Positions 55,421 to 64,000 of a DNA stretch of 64,000 nt are shown piece by piece; position 1 is the stretch's first letter, and the number at the start of each line of letters is the position of its first letter. Under the pieces are notes generated by a model. That model saw only the letters and a program-made list of their open reading frames with translations. It made no database searches and had not been told where the DNA came from. The position numbers and the translations under genes were made by a program. Source of the DNA: Candidatus Pelagisphaera phototrophica (GTDB lineage Bacteria; Verrucomicrobiota; Verrucomicrobiia; Opitutales; Opitutaceae); contig NZ_CP076039.1 in the NCBI RefSeq assembly GCF_014529625.1, positions 3,906,001 through 3,970,000 of the forward strand, in the 5' to 3' direction.

Positions 55421-56337
55421 ATGTATTTCCCACATTCGATGATCAAGGTCTGCCGCATTCCCTTGCGGGCCGCCGTTGTTCTAGCCGCTACAAGTGTGGC
55501 GTCGATTATGTTCAGTTCACCTGAGCTTCAATCAGCCGGGAATCCGACCAAGCTGGATGCCAATGATCAACCAGCACGGATACTTTCAGCCTTCTTCGGA
55601 TTGGACAACGCCCTTCCAAGAGGAGCCAATAATCTCTGCCCTGGTGCAGCGGGGCAGGACGGCATGCCGGTCGTGCTGTCTCACACCGTTGACCCGGACA
55701 CCCTCCAGCCTGAGGACTTCCGGGTTTTCACACGATCCGGGTCTGAACGCACCCCCACTGCTTAACGCTCCGACCGGCCAACGATAAAGGCGAGCTCAGA
55801 ACCATCCTCCTCATCGGTGAATTCGGCGATGCCGACAAAGACCCGCCCGTGAAGGTGCTCGTCGTCGATGAACTACTCTCGGACGGCAGGACGGGCGCTA
55901 CACTGAACTTTAGTGGTACCGAGACCGATGTCATTCCACTCGAATCTGGACCAACCCTTGCACTGGCGGAAGTTGTCACCCAAGACGAATGGTCCAAACC
56001 AGGCCGGGGGTCCGCCTGCCCTTTAGGCACCCAACAGGTGGTCCGGGTAACCTGGACCGGCGGCGTGCGACTGCCAAACCAGGCCGACCTCAGCGACACC
56101 GAACGTGCCCTTTATCGCGTAACCGTGGAGCGACCAGACGGTTCCCGTGAGGAGATCGCGCCAGCGGCGCTTGCGGAGCTCGAAGACAATGATAACAACC
56201 ACTTTCTGTGCCTCGATACGACCGACCCAGCCGTCTCAATCACTTTTCCGGCCGGCCATTTAGTCGACCCCAACCTAGACCTAAATCCAGAAACCCTAAT
56301 CATAGTCACAAACTCGTCAGCAGCAGGGACCAAATAA
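55421..56337 (+). pseudogene. Secreted protein of unknown family, split by a one-base frameshift
   Basis: Two plus-strand frames belong together. The first (55421-55765) starts with a signal peptide and ends ...RVFTRSGSERTPTA-stop. The second continues ...HCLTLRPANDKGELRTILLI, with VLVVDELLSDGRTGATLNFS further on, to 56337. Adding one C to the C-run at 55752-55756 joins them into an uninterrupted 305-codon protein. The product would be secreted, acidic and beta-rich, with no domain I can name. A sequencing error in the homopolymer is as likely as a true mutation. The start may be the second ATG at 55439. Confidence 0.65.
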
Positions 56338-56730
56338 GTGAAGAGATCATCGCTAAGCGGGTAATGGCAACCTCAAGGGCAATCGCCGAAAGACCAAGAG
56401 CTGCCCCGGTGAATCTTCCAAATGCGGCGTTAGTCGGAGCTAATCGACATTCGACTGTAAGGAAACACCAAGAAACGCAGTCCAACGGCTCGTTTTGCCA
56501 CTTGCTAGGGCCAAATGACGCCACCATCCTCCTGCTAGAATCAAACACCCCAAATTGAATTTCGTTTCAGTAACCCTGAGCCAGGCTTTACCTAGCGATA
56601 CTGTTACTGTATTTTTCATTGAAATAGATAAATCACTAGCTCCGCTTGAAAAACCAGAAAGTGTAACCATTCTTAAACTATAATCTTTCAGGCTTTAAGC
56701 GACACACGCAAATACCCCCAAAATCTAACG
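56338..56730. other. Gap with a possible beta-domain remnant
   Basis: No intact gene. A frame at about 56558-56683 reads LNFVSVTLSQALPSDTVTVF, then FIEIDKSLAPLEKPESVTIL and KL-stop, which looks like the C-terminal strand pair of an extracellular protein. It has no proper start and may be a remnant linked to the frameshifted gene before it. Confidence 0.3.
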
Positions 56731-58104
56731 ATGCAACGAAGAGACTTTCTTAAGACCGCAGTCGCCGGTATCGCGGCGACCGCCACATCGTCAACGGTCC
56801 TGCGTGCTGATTATCATTCCAAACCGAATGTCATATTTCTTTTAGCCGACCAGATGCGGGCCCACGATATGGGTTGCATGGGCAATTCACAGGTCATTAC
56901 CCCGAGTCTGGATAAATTGGCCAGCGAAGGATTGCTGGTTACCAATATGATTGCGGCTTCTCCGGTTTGCACGCCTTACCGAGGACAGCTAATGACAGGT
57001 CGGTACGGTCACGCGACCGGTGTCGTTCACAACGACATAAAGCTGCCCAATTCCGAAGTCACCATCGCTGACAAGATGGTGGAAGCAGGTTACCACACCG
57101 GCTACATCGGGAAATGGCATCTGGCAGGGCATCGGAATAACCCGGTCGCTAAGGAAGACCGGCGTAATTGGAAATTCTGGGCTGTTCGGAATTGTTCCCA
57201 CGCTCACTTCGATCCTGAGTATTGGATTAACGATGACACGGAAGCGGTCACTGTGGATGGCTGGGAACCGGACGTGCAAACCGATGTAGCGATTGAATAC
57301 ATTCGCACTCACCGCGATGACCCTTTCTTTTTGGCGGTTTCCTACGGTCCCCCGCACAATCCCTACCGAGCGCCTGAGCGCTTTCTCGATTCGTACGAAG
57401 GCCGTACCCTAGCAGAAAGGCCAAATGTCCCCCCTCGGGCAAAGAAGGATGAAGATCAACTGCTGCAATACGATGCCATGGTCACCAGCTTGGACGATTG
57501 CGTGGGGAGGATCACCAAGGAACTAGACCGTCTTGGAGTCGCGGAAAAAACGATACTGGTTTTTACCTCGGATCACGGTGACATGCTCGGTTCGCAAGGG
57601 CACCGTCTGAAGCAACGCCCTTGGGAGGAATCGATTAACGTGCCTTTCATCATACGTTATCCAGAAAAAATCAAAGCCGGTCTAAAACGCGATTGGATTG
57701 TCTCGTCGGTCGATTTAATGCCAACCTTGCTCGGCCTATGCGGCGCCAATATTCCGGATAAAGTCCAAGGATTCGACCATTCAGAAGTATTTGTAGGGAA
57801 AAGCCCAGAAACTCGCGATAGCGCCTACCTTTTCAATACTCACAACGGAGGGGGTCCGGGCTGCGACTGGCGTGGCATTCGAACTAAAGATTGGGTCTAC
57901 GCCTATCACATGGAAGGCGATTGGATTCTCTACGATTTAAAGAAAGATCCCTACCAACTGAACAACTTGGTAGGACAAGCTCAGTACCGCTCCAAACGTA
58001 ACGAGCTTCGAGAAAAGCTGGAAGACTTGCGAAGCGAGCTGAGCGAAAATCTTCCCCTCAATGGAGTATTGCCCGATCCGATACGCCTACCTGAGCTAGC
58101 GTAA
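56731..58104 (+). CDS. Sulfatase, S1 family, Tat-exported
   Basis: Hydrolyses sulfate esters, probably from polysaccharides. A twin-arginine signal (QRRDFLKTAVAGIAATA) directs a folded protein out of the cytoplasm. The formylglycine motif is C80-T-P-Y-R (ASPVCTPYRGQLMTGRY). Metal ligands lie in IFLLADQMRAHDMG and TSDHGDMLGSQGH. At 457 residues it has the usual length. The sulfatase-activating enzyme is not in the window. It is followed 20 bases later by a truncated ceramidase-like gene. Confidence 0.92.
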   Translation: MQRRDFLKTAVAGIAATATSSTVLRADYHSKPNVIFLLADQMRAHDMGCMGNSQVITPSLDKLASEGLLVTNMIAASPVCTPYRGQLMTGRYGHATGVVHNDIKLPNSEVTIADKMVEAGYHTGYIGKWHLAGHRNNPVAKEDRRNWKFWAVRNCSHAHFDPEYWINDDTEAVTVDGWEPDVQTDVAIEYIRTHRDDPFFLAVSYGPPHNPYRAPERFLDSYEGRTLAERPNVPPRAKKDEDQLLQYDAMVTSLDDCVGRITKELDRLGVAEKTILVFTSDHGDMLGSQGHRLKQRPWEESINVPFIIRYPEKIKAGLKRDWIVSSVDLMPTLLGLCGANIPDKVQGFDHSEVFVGKSPETRDSAYLFNTHNGGGPGCDWRGIRTKDWVYAYHMEGDWILYDLKKDPYQLNNLVGQAQYRSKRNELREKLEDLRSELSENLPLNGVLPDPIRLPELA

Positions 58105-58124
58105 CCAGTTTTCTAAACCTGAAA

Positions 58125-58397
58125 ATGAAAATTTTCTCTGCCCATATTCTATTCTGTTGCGTTGCTCTCGCCGGATTCTCGGCTTCAGTAACCGCATTCC
58201 AGATACGTATTGCGAAATTCGATGTGGATGCAACCCCACCGGCTGGCTCGGAATTGGCCTACGATCCCGTTAGGAAACACGACGAGATCACCTTGCGCTG
58301 TCGAGGGCTCGCCATTCTTGGATCCGGAAAGCCGATCGTCATGTGCGCTATCGACTGGATAGGAGTGGCCAATGCCTCTCAGGATGTGGAAAGCTGA
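58125..58397 (+). pseudogene. N-terminal fragment of a neutral/alkaline ceramidase-like secreted protein
   Basis: A signal peptide (FSAHILFCCVALAGFSASVTA) is followed by FQIRIAKFDVDATPPAGSEL, then AILGSGKPIVMCAIDWIG. This is the beginning of neutral-ceramidase-like proteins common in Planctomycetes and Verrucomicrobia, normally over 400 residues. The frame stops after 90 codons. Another frame (to 58588) then carries an unrelated charged segment, so the gene has lost its body. Confidence 0.55.
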
Positions 58398-58544
58398 AGG
58401 CCACGTTCCGCGATATTTATTACGTTTCCACAGCTAAAGAAAAGAGCTGGCAACAAGCTCGCCGTATTGAAGAACGTAGGAAAGAGACGACGTTCACTAG
58501 GAATGTTGTTAGCCAAGAAGACTATGAAAAGGTCCTAGCTAAGG

Positions 58545-59057
58545 CTAGGGAGAGGATGGGGCAAGTCGCCTACCATAAAGACTTTTAGCTACTAAAAAGT
58601 CGCTATTGAATTCCTCAATGGATAAAATTTTACCATCCTTGAACTTAAAAAGCCATGAGTAATCATTATTGTACTGTCCGTATTTTCCCTTCGCTTCTCC
58701 TTTTTGCCGCACGGCAACTCCATTTTCATCCGCAATTATATCAGTCGTTTTAAGTTCTATCCCAAAGGGTAAAACCTTGGGGATATGAGCAAGCCATTCT
58801 GTAAAAAGCGATTCACTGTCATACGGCACTCCATAGGGGACTAAGGTGTCTGGAATTTTCCCCATGTAGGTGAATGTAAAGTCCTTATGGAATATCGGTT
58901 TTAATGCCTCTGGATCAGCAAGCAATTTCTCAAAGAACATTAGAGCCATTTGCTTATTTTCTTCTACCTTTTCAAACCTAAGCTGATTATCGGCATTCAA
59001 TGTTAAAGAGGAAGCACTGATGATTAAAAAGAGACAGACTAATTGAATTAATTTCAT
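58545..59057 (-). CDS. Secreted NTF2-like (SnoaL-type) protein
   Basis: ATG 59057 begins a signal peptide (KLIQLVCLFLIISASSLTLN-A). The rest resembles the NTF2 fold: a helix EENKQMALMFFEKLLADPEA, a DFTFTYMGK strand, GIELKTTDIIADENGVAVRQ, and a final WLFKFKDGKILSIEEF strand. The product is 170 residues. Such secreted members are of unknown function; polyketide-cyclase names should not be transferred. The frame reaches 59144, but the N terminus from 59057 is the better signal peptide. Confidence 0.7.
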   Translation of the reverse strand: MKLIQLVCLFLIISASSLTLNADNQLRFEKVEENKQMALMFFEKLLADPEALKPIFHKDFTFTYMGKIPDTLVPYGVPYDSESLFTEWLAHIPKVLPFGIELKTTDIIADENGVAVRQKGEAKGKYGQYNNDYSWLFKFKDGKILSIEEFNSDFLVAKSLYGRRLAPSSP

Positions 59058-59205
59058 AATACAATTATTGCAAAATCTGTGCCATAGACGATGATTTTCT
59101 GGGGCAGTTGCTGTGCTTATGGTGATGAAGGTGTTTGTTTTCATAATAGAAGCAAAATTAGGACTTGGCCTTCAACACAGCAATTTATTCTAGCCCTTAC
59201 CGCAT

Positions 59206-59418
59206 TTACAGCGTCGTTGTTGCATCGCTTTTGTTCTGAACCCATGTGATGAATTTTTCTCTCCAATCTGAACGACTGTAATTCGTTGAACTCTTGAAAG
59301 CATCCAAATCCGTTGCCCAATCTGAATTCCTCGTTCTAATATCCAAGCCTAGGAAGTCCCAGAGTGGTTGTCTGTTTACGGCCATTTCCATGCTGAACCG
59401 ATAAGGTGCGAAGTTCAT
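59206..59418 (-). pseudogene. Truncated copy of the neighbouring membrane-anchored protein
   Basis: The frame reads FSMEMAVNRQPLWDFLGLDI, then NYSRSDWREKFITWVQNKS. It aligns with the end of the gene at 59575-60081 (FAANRVSLWEWLEI...FLRDTWSDKFEDWIEKEI). The N-terminal two thirds, including the membrane anchor, are absent. It is a 3'-terminal remnant of a tandem copy. Confidence 0.6.
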
Positions 59419-59574
59419 CAGGAAGATTTTGCGCCATTTTCTTGATTTGACTGCTACTCATAATGCATGAAAAAAGCGTTTAAGCGTCCGAGGGTTAATG
59501 TGTGGGCGTCTTCAATTCACAATCATGTCTATCAAAAGCAAATCCTTAATCACTATTAAGTAGATTGATTCCAG

Positions 59575-60081
59575 CTAAATTTCTTTCTCAATCCAATCCT
59601 CAAACTTATCCGACCAAGTGTCCCGAAGGAAGGTAGAAGATTCACGAAGATTGCTAACAAAATCGTTCATTTCTTTATCTCCCATTGGGATTTCTAACCA
59701 CTCCCAGAGAGAAACTCTGTTGGCCGCGAAACTCATGCTTTCATCGAAGGCGATTTGATCGATCATCCCTCTGCCGTATTGAAAAAAAACATCTTCAAAC
59801 CTTTGGTACCTTACTCGCTCAAACCAAAAAAGGCGCTCTTTTTCGAGTTCTGTGATCGACTCAAAATCCCCTTTTCGGAGCTTCAAATGCAGAGATAGAA
59901 CATCGTTATCTCCATAAATATGACTGAACTCTTCCAGAATTGCGTTATCCCTAGCGAGTCGAACTTGAGATAAAGCTATTTCTGAGTTCTGTCTTAGTTC
60001 CAAAATTAAAAAAATGAGCCCTCCAAAGACGGCGACGTTACTAAGTACTGTAGTGAGAATTTGGACTGTGTTGGATTTCAT
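59575..60081 (-). CDS. Membrane-anchored protein of unknown function (ELRQN type)
   Basis: From ATG 60081 there are 168 residues: an N-terminal membrane helix (VLSNVAVFGGLIFLILELRQ) and then a soluble helical domain (ALSQVRLARDNAILEEFSHI, ERLFWFERVRYQRFEDVFFQ). The helix followed by ELRQNxE is frequent in small marine-bacterial proteins of unknown function. It is the only complete member of a three-copy array, flanked by two C-terminal remnants. Confidence 0.65.
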   Translation of the reverse strand: MKSNTVQILTTVLSNVAVFGGLIFLILELRQNSEIALSQVRLARDNAILEEFSHIYGDNDVLSLHLKLRKGDFESITELEKERLFWFERVRYQRFEDVFFQYGRGMIDQIAFDESMSFAANRVSLWEWLEIPMGDKEMNDFVSNLRESSTFLRDTWSDKFEDWIEKEI

Positions 60082-60166
60082 AATGCCTTCGGCTTTAATG
60101 GAGGCACCTTCAAAACACAAATTTATTGGGAAGAAGCCGTGGCTTTATTTCAACACTACCGAAGAC

Positions 60167-60265
60167 CTATATCTCGTACGGGCTTTTGTTATTCTTAGAC
60201 CACTCAATAAATTTAGTTCGGATTGGGCTTCCTCTAAAGCCCTCTAATTTCGATGTCACCCGCTT
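60167..60265 (-). pseudogene. Second truncated copy of the membrane-anchored protein
   Basis: Minus-strand codons read TSKLEGFRGSPIRTKFIEWS, then KNNKSPYEI-stop, matching the last ~25 residues of the intact copy (RDTWSDKFEDWIEKEI). It is a short tail only, 86 bases upstream of the intact gene. Confidence 0.5.
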
Positions 60266-60335
60266 TGTTCGTGCTTGCTCCGGTCTCCTTCAGCCGTTCC
60301 CATTAACCGTTCGCTTAGTCATCCCATCAACCGAA

Positions 60336-61682
60336 ATGAATCTTTATCGCCGCTACGTCTTTTTATCACTGTATCTCTTCTTGTGGATGCCCGCTTCTTC
60401 CCAGCCGGCCGAAGAGCGCCGCCCCAATATCGTCTTCATGTTTGCGGACGATTTGGGTACGGGAGATTTGGGATGTTACGGGCATCCCTATGCGGTTACG
60501 CCCAACATCGATCGGCTCGCGGCTGAAGGCACACGATTCACCCGCCACTACGCCACGGGAGTAACCTGTTGCCCAAGCCGCACAGGGTTTATGACGAGCC
60601 ACCATCCAGCCAGTTTCGATGCCAACATGGCGGATTTTGGCTTTGGCGACCGGATCACTATCACCGAACTACTCAACAACGAGGGGTATGCCACCGGGCA
60701 TTTTGGTAAGTGGCACATTGGGGCGGACAGCGATGGCGTTCCCGAAGACCACTACGGTCTCGATGAGGTGAAGATCATCGGGAACTCGGATGGTTCTGAC
60801 GGTCGCGACGATGGCCTTTTCGCAGCTGCCATTGATTTTATCAAACGGCATAAGGACGAGCCCTTCTATGTCAATATTTGGGGCCACATCACCCACTATC
60901 CGGTCCCACCATCGAAACGGATCCCTGAGGCGATCGCCAAACTCGAGATAGATGAATCGAAATTCGACTCTTACATGTCGGACAAATTCGAGAACACGCG
61001 TGAGTGGGGCTATTCCGTCGATGAGTGCTTCCGCAACTACCTGGCCGATGTTTATTCACTGGATTTCGCAGTGGGACGGGTGCTCCACTTACTCGATGAG
61101 CTCGAGCTCGCCGACAACACCATTGTGGTCTTTTCCAGTGATCAAGGAGCGGCTCCGAACGGCGACTACCAAAACGACCGCCAGCGAGCCATGGATAAGA
61201 TTTTCAAGGCCAACATGCTTGGCTGGTCTGGCGGGTTAAGAGGGGGCAAACACGAAAAGTACGAAGGCGGTGTTCGGATACCGTTCATTATCCGTTGGCC
61301 AGGCCACGTTCCCCCCAGCCACGTCAATGGATCCAGCGTGCTTTCCGGTTTGGACTGGCTGCCCACCTTGTGCACCCTTACGGATACCTACTACGATCCC
61401 GCCCAATTCGAAGGACTCAATGTTGCCGACATCTGGCGGGGCGGCGACCGCAACCCGACTCGGGCGTTATTCTGGAGAGCGGGTGGAGACGCCGCTCTTC
61501 TCGAACCGTGGAAGCTCCACCTTACCCGAAAGGGACCCGAACTCTACAATTTGAGTAAAGACCCTCGAGAAAAGACCAATGTCGCTCGCTCGCATCCGGA
61601 GATTACCCAGCAACTCGCAACTGAGATCGAGAAGTGGCGCAAGACCCTTCCTGCCAAGGGCCAGCGTAAAGGCCGTTCTTGA
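60336..61682 (+). CDS. Sulfatase, S1 family, Sec-exported
   Basis: Second sulfatase, 448 residues from ATG 60336. A signal peptide (YVFLSLYLFLWMPASSQPA) is followed by RPNIVFMFADDLGTGDLGCY (metal Asp pair). The formylglycine site is C78-C79-P80-S81-R82, and FSSDQGAAPNG holds further ligands. HFGKWHIG and HITHYPVP match the family. The open frame extends to 60126, but the added part lacks family character and overlaps the remnant on the other strand. It probably works with the beta-helix protein downstream on the same sulfated glycan (inference from position). Confidence 0.92.
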   Translation: MNLYRRYVFLSLYLFLWMPASSQPAEERRPNIVFMFADDLGTGDLGCYGHPYAVTPNIDRLAAEGTRFTRHYATGVTCCPSRTGFMTSHHPASFDANMADFGFGDRITITELLNNEGYATGHFGKWHIGADSDGVPEDHYGLDEVKIIGNSDGSDGRDDGLFAAAIDFIKRHKDEPFYVNIWGHITHYPVPPSKRIPEAIAKLEIDESKFDSYMSDKFENTREWGYSVDECFRNYLADVYSLDFAVGRVLHLLDELELADNTIVVFSSDQGAAPNGDYQNDRQRAMDKIFKANMLGWSGGLRGGKHEKYEGGVRIPFIIRWPGHVPPSHVNGSSVLSGLDWLPTLCTLTDTYYDPAQFEGLNVADIWRGGDRNPTRALFWRAGGDAALLEPWKLHLTRKGPELYNLSKDPREKTNVARSHPEITQQLATEIEKWRKTLPAKGQRKGRS

Positions 61683-62090
61683 GGGCGCCGCTTGCTCAGG
61701 TCACATATTAGAGGGGTAATCCTAAATTCAGGTTGAAACCCCATCTCGACCTCATACCTAACCGCTGATAAGATCGGAACAATTGCACCGAAAGGATAGA
61801 CACATCCATTCCCTTTCAACAATCTATCATTAGTCACGTTCACCGCTATCCCCACCTACTGACTACTGCCCACTGTTATCGAGTCACCTATGGCCGCGTT
61901 ACCCGACAGAGCGAAATGATCAAAATAGCCCAGCCCAATCCCAGACTTGCTTTTTAACCCTGTAAATACCCATCGCACCCAACCTGAAAAATTGAATTCC
62001 CGATCTAACATTCTATACTCTTTATTCCCTCCCAGCTCCCGACGAAGACCGAAATATTTCCGACCTCCGATCAGACGCAGTCCGCTACCC
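61683..62090. other. Spacer, possible remnant on the minus strand
   Basis: No intact gene. On the minus strand a frame ending at 61856 contains FNFSGWVRWVFTGLKSKSGI, then GLGYFDHFALSG. It may be the tail of an extracellular domain. The evidence is weak. Confidence 0.25.
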
Positions 62091-63329
62091 ATGGGCACCC
62101 TCTCCTCGCTCTTGGCATTGATCTTCGCCAATGCCCTTCCGAATCTGAATGCTGAGGAAGGGGCGGCGACAGCCTATGTTGATCCAATCAATGGGGGGCC
62201 CGAGGGGGATGGTTCGTCCAAACGGCCCTGGCGCACACTTGAGGAAGTCATCAAAGCCGGTCTCCTGCCGCGACTCCCACCAGGCACGACTCTCAAGCTC
62301 AGGGATGGCTACCACGGTCGCGCGAAGTTCTCCGGCAACAATCCTCGGCCCTTAACCATCGAGGCCGATGAGGGGGCGCGACCCCGGCTTGCCCGATTCG
62401 AGATCGAAAAAGGGAGCGGCTGGATCATACGAGGTTTGGTGGTAAGCCCAACCTTTGCGAAAGAGGGGGAGCCTCCCTACAGAGGCACAATCCTGACGGT
62501 CGGGGAGCGTGGCCCAGCCCAGAACATCGTAGTCGAGGACTGTTTTGTTCACGATGGACTGGAGTCCAAGGACTGGGGGCCGAAGAAGTGGATGAGCCTC
62601 CACAACGGGATGTATCAGGGGAGACACGGGACGAAGCTGACGTTTCGTAATAACTTTGTCCTTAACACTCGCTTCGGAGTCCAACTGGCCTCCACTGAAT
62701 CCCTCTTTCAAGGCAACGTGGTCAGCGACTTCTCGGGAGACGGCATACGCGTTATGCGCGATGGGATCACGTTGGAGAACAACGTCATCCGAAACGTCTA
62801 TGTGGGCAGCGGTGACGGTGACCAGAACCACGATGATGCGATCCAGTGCTTCCTGTTCAATAAAGGAACCGGAACCGTCCGCAACATTACTTTACGAGGG
62901 AACCTCATAGTCAATTGGTCGGACGATCAACAACCGCTCAAAGGTACCTGCCAGGCCATCGGCTTTTTCGACGGGCCCCTCGTGAATTTCCTCGTGGAAG
63001 ACAACGTCTGCCTTGTGAGCCACTACCACGGCGTATCTCTCTACGACGCCCAGAGTTCCAAGATTCTGAACAATGCCGTCATGACTCGGTGGGGAGGGAA
63101 GCTCCAACCCTGGGTCATGCTGGGGCAAAAGAAAAACCAAGCGATGAACAACCAAGTGCATGGTAATCTGGCCCATAGTTTCAATTTCAATGCCGACCCA
63201 AACGCCCGTGTATCGCAGAACAAGAGGGTCACGAAAAAAGCGTTCTATGCTCGCTATGATAAACTAGCCCAAAAGATCATCGAAAAATATGGCCAACACC
63301 ACGCTGCCGCCAACCGGGACCGCCTTTAA
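62091..63329 (+). CDS. Secreted right-handed beta-helix protein (polysaccharide lyase-like)
   Basis: From ATG 62091, 412 residues. The signal peptide is GTLSSLLALIFANALPNLNA. An N-terminal YVDPINGGPEGDGSSKRPWR, then GTTLKLRDGYHGRAKFSG, is typical of the start of PL6/Pel9A-like beta-helices. Next come many short repeats of parallel-helix type (TFRNNFVLNTRFGVQLASTE, NVVSDFSGDGIRVMRDGITL, ENNVIRNVYVGSGDGDQNHD, DAIQCF). The HDDAIQ patch could be catalytic or calcium-binding. Likely a lyase or epimerase acting on an anionic polysaccharide; the class is not certain. The frame opens at 61947, but the signal peptide decides the start. Confidence 0.85.
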   Translation: MGTLSSLLALIFANALPNLNAEEGAATAYVDPINGGPEGDGSSKRPWRTLEEVIKAGLLPRLPPGTTLKLRDGYHGRAKFSGNNPRPLTIEADEGARPRLARFEIEKGSGWIIRGLVVSPTFAKEGEPPYRGTILTVGERGPAQNIVVEDCFVHDGLESKDWGPKKWMSLHNGMYQGRHGTKLTFRNNFVLNTRFGVQLASTESLFQGNVVSDFSGDGIRVMRDGITLENNVIRNVYVGSGDGDQNHDDAIQCFLFNKGTGTVRNITLRGNLIVNWSDDQQPLKGTCQAIGFFDGPLVNFLVEDNVCLVSHYHGVSLYDAQSSKILNNAVMTRWGGKLQPWVMLGQKKNQAMNNQVHGNLAHSFNFNADPNARVSQNKRVTKKAFYARYDKLAQKIIEKYGQHHAAANRDRL

Positions 63330-64000
63330 CCCAGCCCTTTCGGCATTTTGGGATACTGGCGTCGGGGCCTTGAGAGCAGAGGCTGATGTGATTACTCCAA
63401 CTTTCGTCCTTGTTGATTTCCCAAACGGGGGTTTGCAGGCCGCAAAAAAAGCCCAAAAGCAGCAGCCTCGGGCATTTGGAAATAACGAACCCAACGAACT
63501 ACTCAGCAACCACTAGCCGCGGCGAGAGCCCCTTTCTCAACTGGTCCGATCTTGTCCGCAGTAGTGGTACTCATGGGGCTGAGTTCCCATATAAAGCGGT
63601 CACTGAAGTCGTCGATGTCGCTGGTGCATGTGACAATCGAAGTGCAACTTAATGTGCTGATCTAATTCCTGATCACGTCACTGTCGGTCGCTGTGGTGTT
63701 TTTGTCAGCGACTTCCTTGTTGAAGTCTTGATAGTCGATTCCCTTACGCTCGAATTGTACCTCCGGCCGCTTCTTTCATCATCGTCCGGACGATACCCTG
63801 GCACGAATCAGCATTCCATTATGTACTTCACTCATCCAGGCGGGCTGCCTAAGTTTAGTCAAATTGGCTAACGCTGAGACAATGACCCTTCAAACCACTA
63901 TCCCCAAAAGCTTACTAGTGGAAATCAAAATTATGTGGCAAAAAATCTTCGGCGGCTGGGAAGGGATTATTTAATGCAGTTGGAGTGCCATAAAGTGAGC
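63330..64000. other. Unassigned terminal stretch
   Basis: No convincing gene to the end of the window. Short frames (63289-63516, 63410-63652 plus; 63264-63509 minus) overlap each other and have no recognised motif. A small hairpin CAAAC-GGGG-GTTTG lies at about 63422-63435. The region may continue the series of decayed genes. Confidence 0.35.

Overview
The window looks like a chromosome segment of a free-living, probably marine member of the Verrucomicrobiota, most likely the Opitutales/Puniceicoccales side. This is an inference. It rests on a Minf_1886-family protein (43783-44223), a large secreted subtilase ending in two 'GFxITGxxPxRVLIRxLGP' repeats of a type common in that phylum, Tat-exported and Sec-exported sulfatases, and the general gene content. 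I see no rRNA gene, intact tRNA gene, CRISPR array, prophage or intact insertion sequence.

From 1 to about 44 kb the window is mostly housekeeping. On the minus strand, serA-plsY-hom-lysC-thrC-cimA (2133-9920) is one very tight operon. It joins the serine, aspartate/threonine and citramalate routes to a phospholipid acyltransferase. Next come an IHF/HU gene with hisS and an alpha/beta hydrolase; a ClpX-like unfoldase with ubiE/menG; an ErpA-type Fe-S carrier divergent from rpoN; dsbD; a fabV-methyltransferase-dtd run; uvrA; a MuiA-like secreted protein; a monomeric NADP-isocitrate dehydrogenase; a mazG-xerC-subtilase run; trpC-ksgA; a lexA operon with two unknown small genes; an M16 peptidase; the Minf_1886 protein and a mog-type gene.

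From 45 to 55 kb there is a hybrid histidine kinase beside a degenerate kinase-ATPase-like protein, an arsenic cluster (acr3, arsC and a truncated arsR), a hydroxyisobutyrate-dehydrogenase-type oxidoreductase, a PLD-family protein, an XRE regulator fused to a cyclase-like domain, and class II fructose-bisphosphate aldolase. From 55 to 64 kb the region is accessory: two S1 sulfatases and a secreted beta-helix (polysaccharide lyase-like) protein suggest use of sulfated polysaccharide. They sit among broken genes: a frameshifted secreted protein, a sulfatase tail, a truncated ceramidase-like gene and a tandem family of membrane-anchored proteins with two truncated copies.

The points I consider most worth following are these: (1) lexA has a near-consensus promoter, a perfect 16-bp palindrome over its start codon and apparently no leader, and it drives two unrecognised small genes; (2) a probable short C-rich sRNA with its own promoter and terminator lies at about 40935-41004; (3) the XRE-cyclase fusion lacks one metal-binding Asp; (4) the ClpX-like protein has no zinc domain but a new C-terminal extension; (5) there are GTAG-headed REP/REPIN-like hairpins, a decayed toxin-antitoxin pair and several gene remnants. 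All calls come from reading the sequence; no database search was run.
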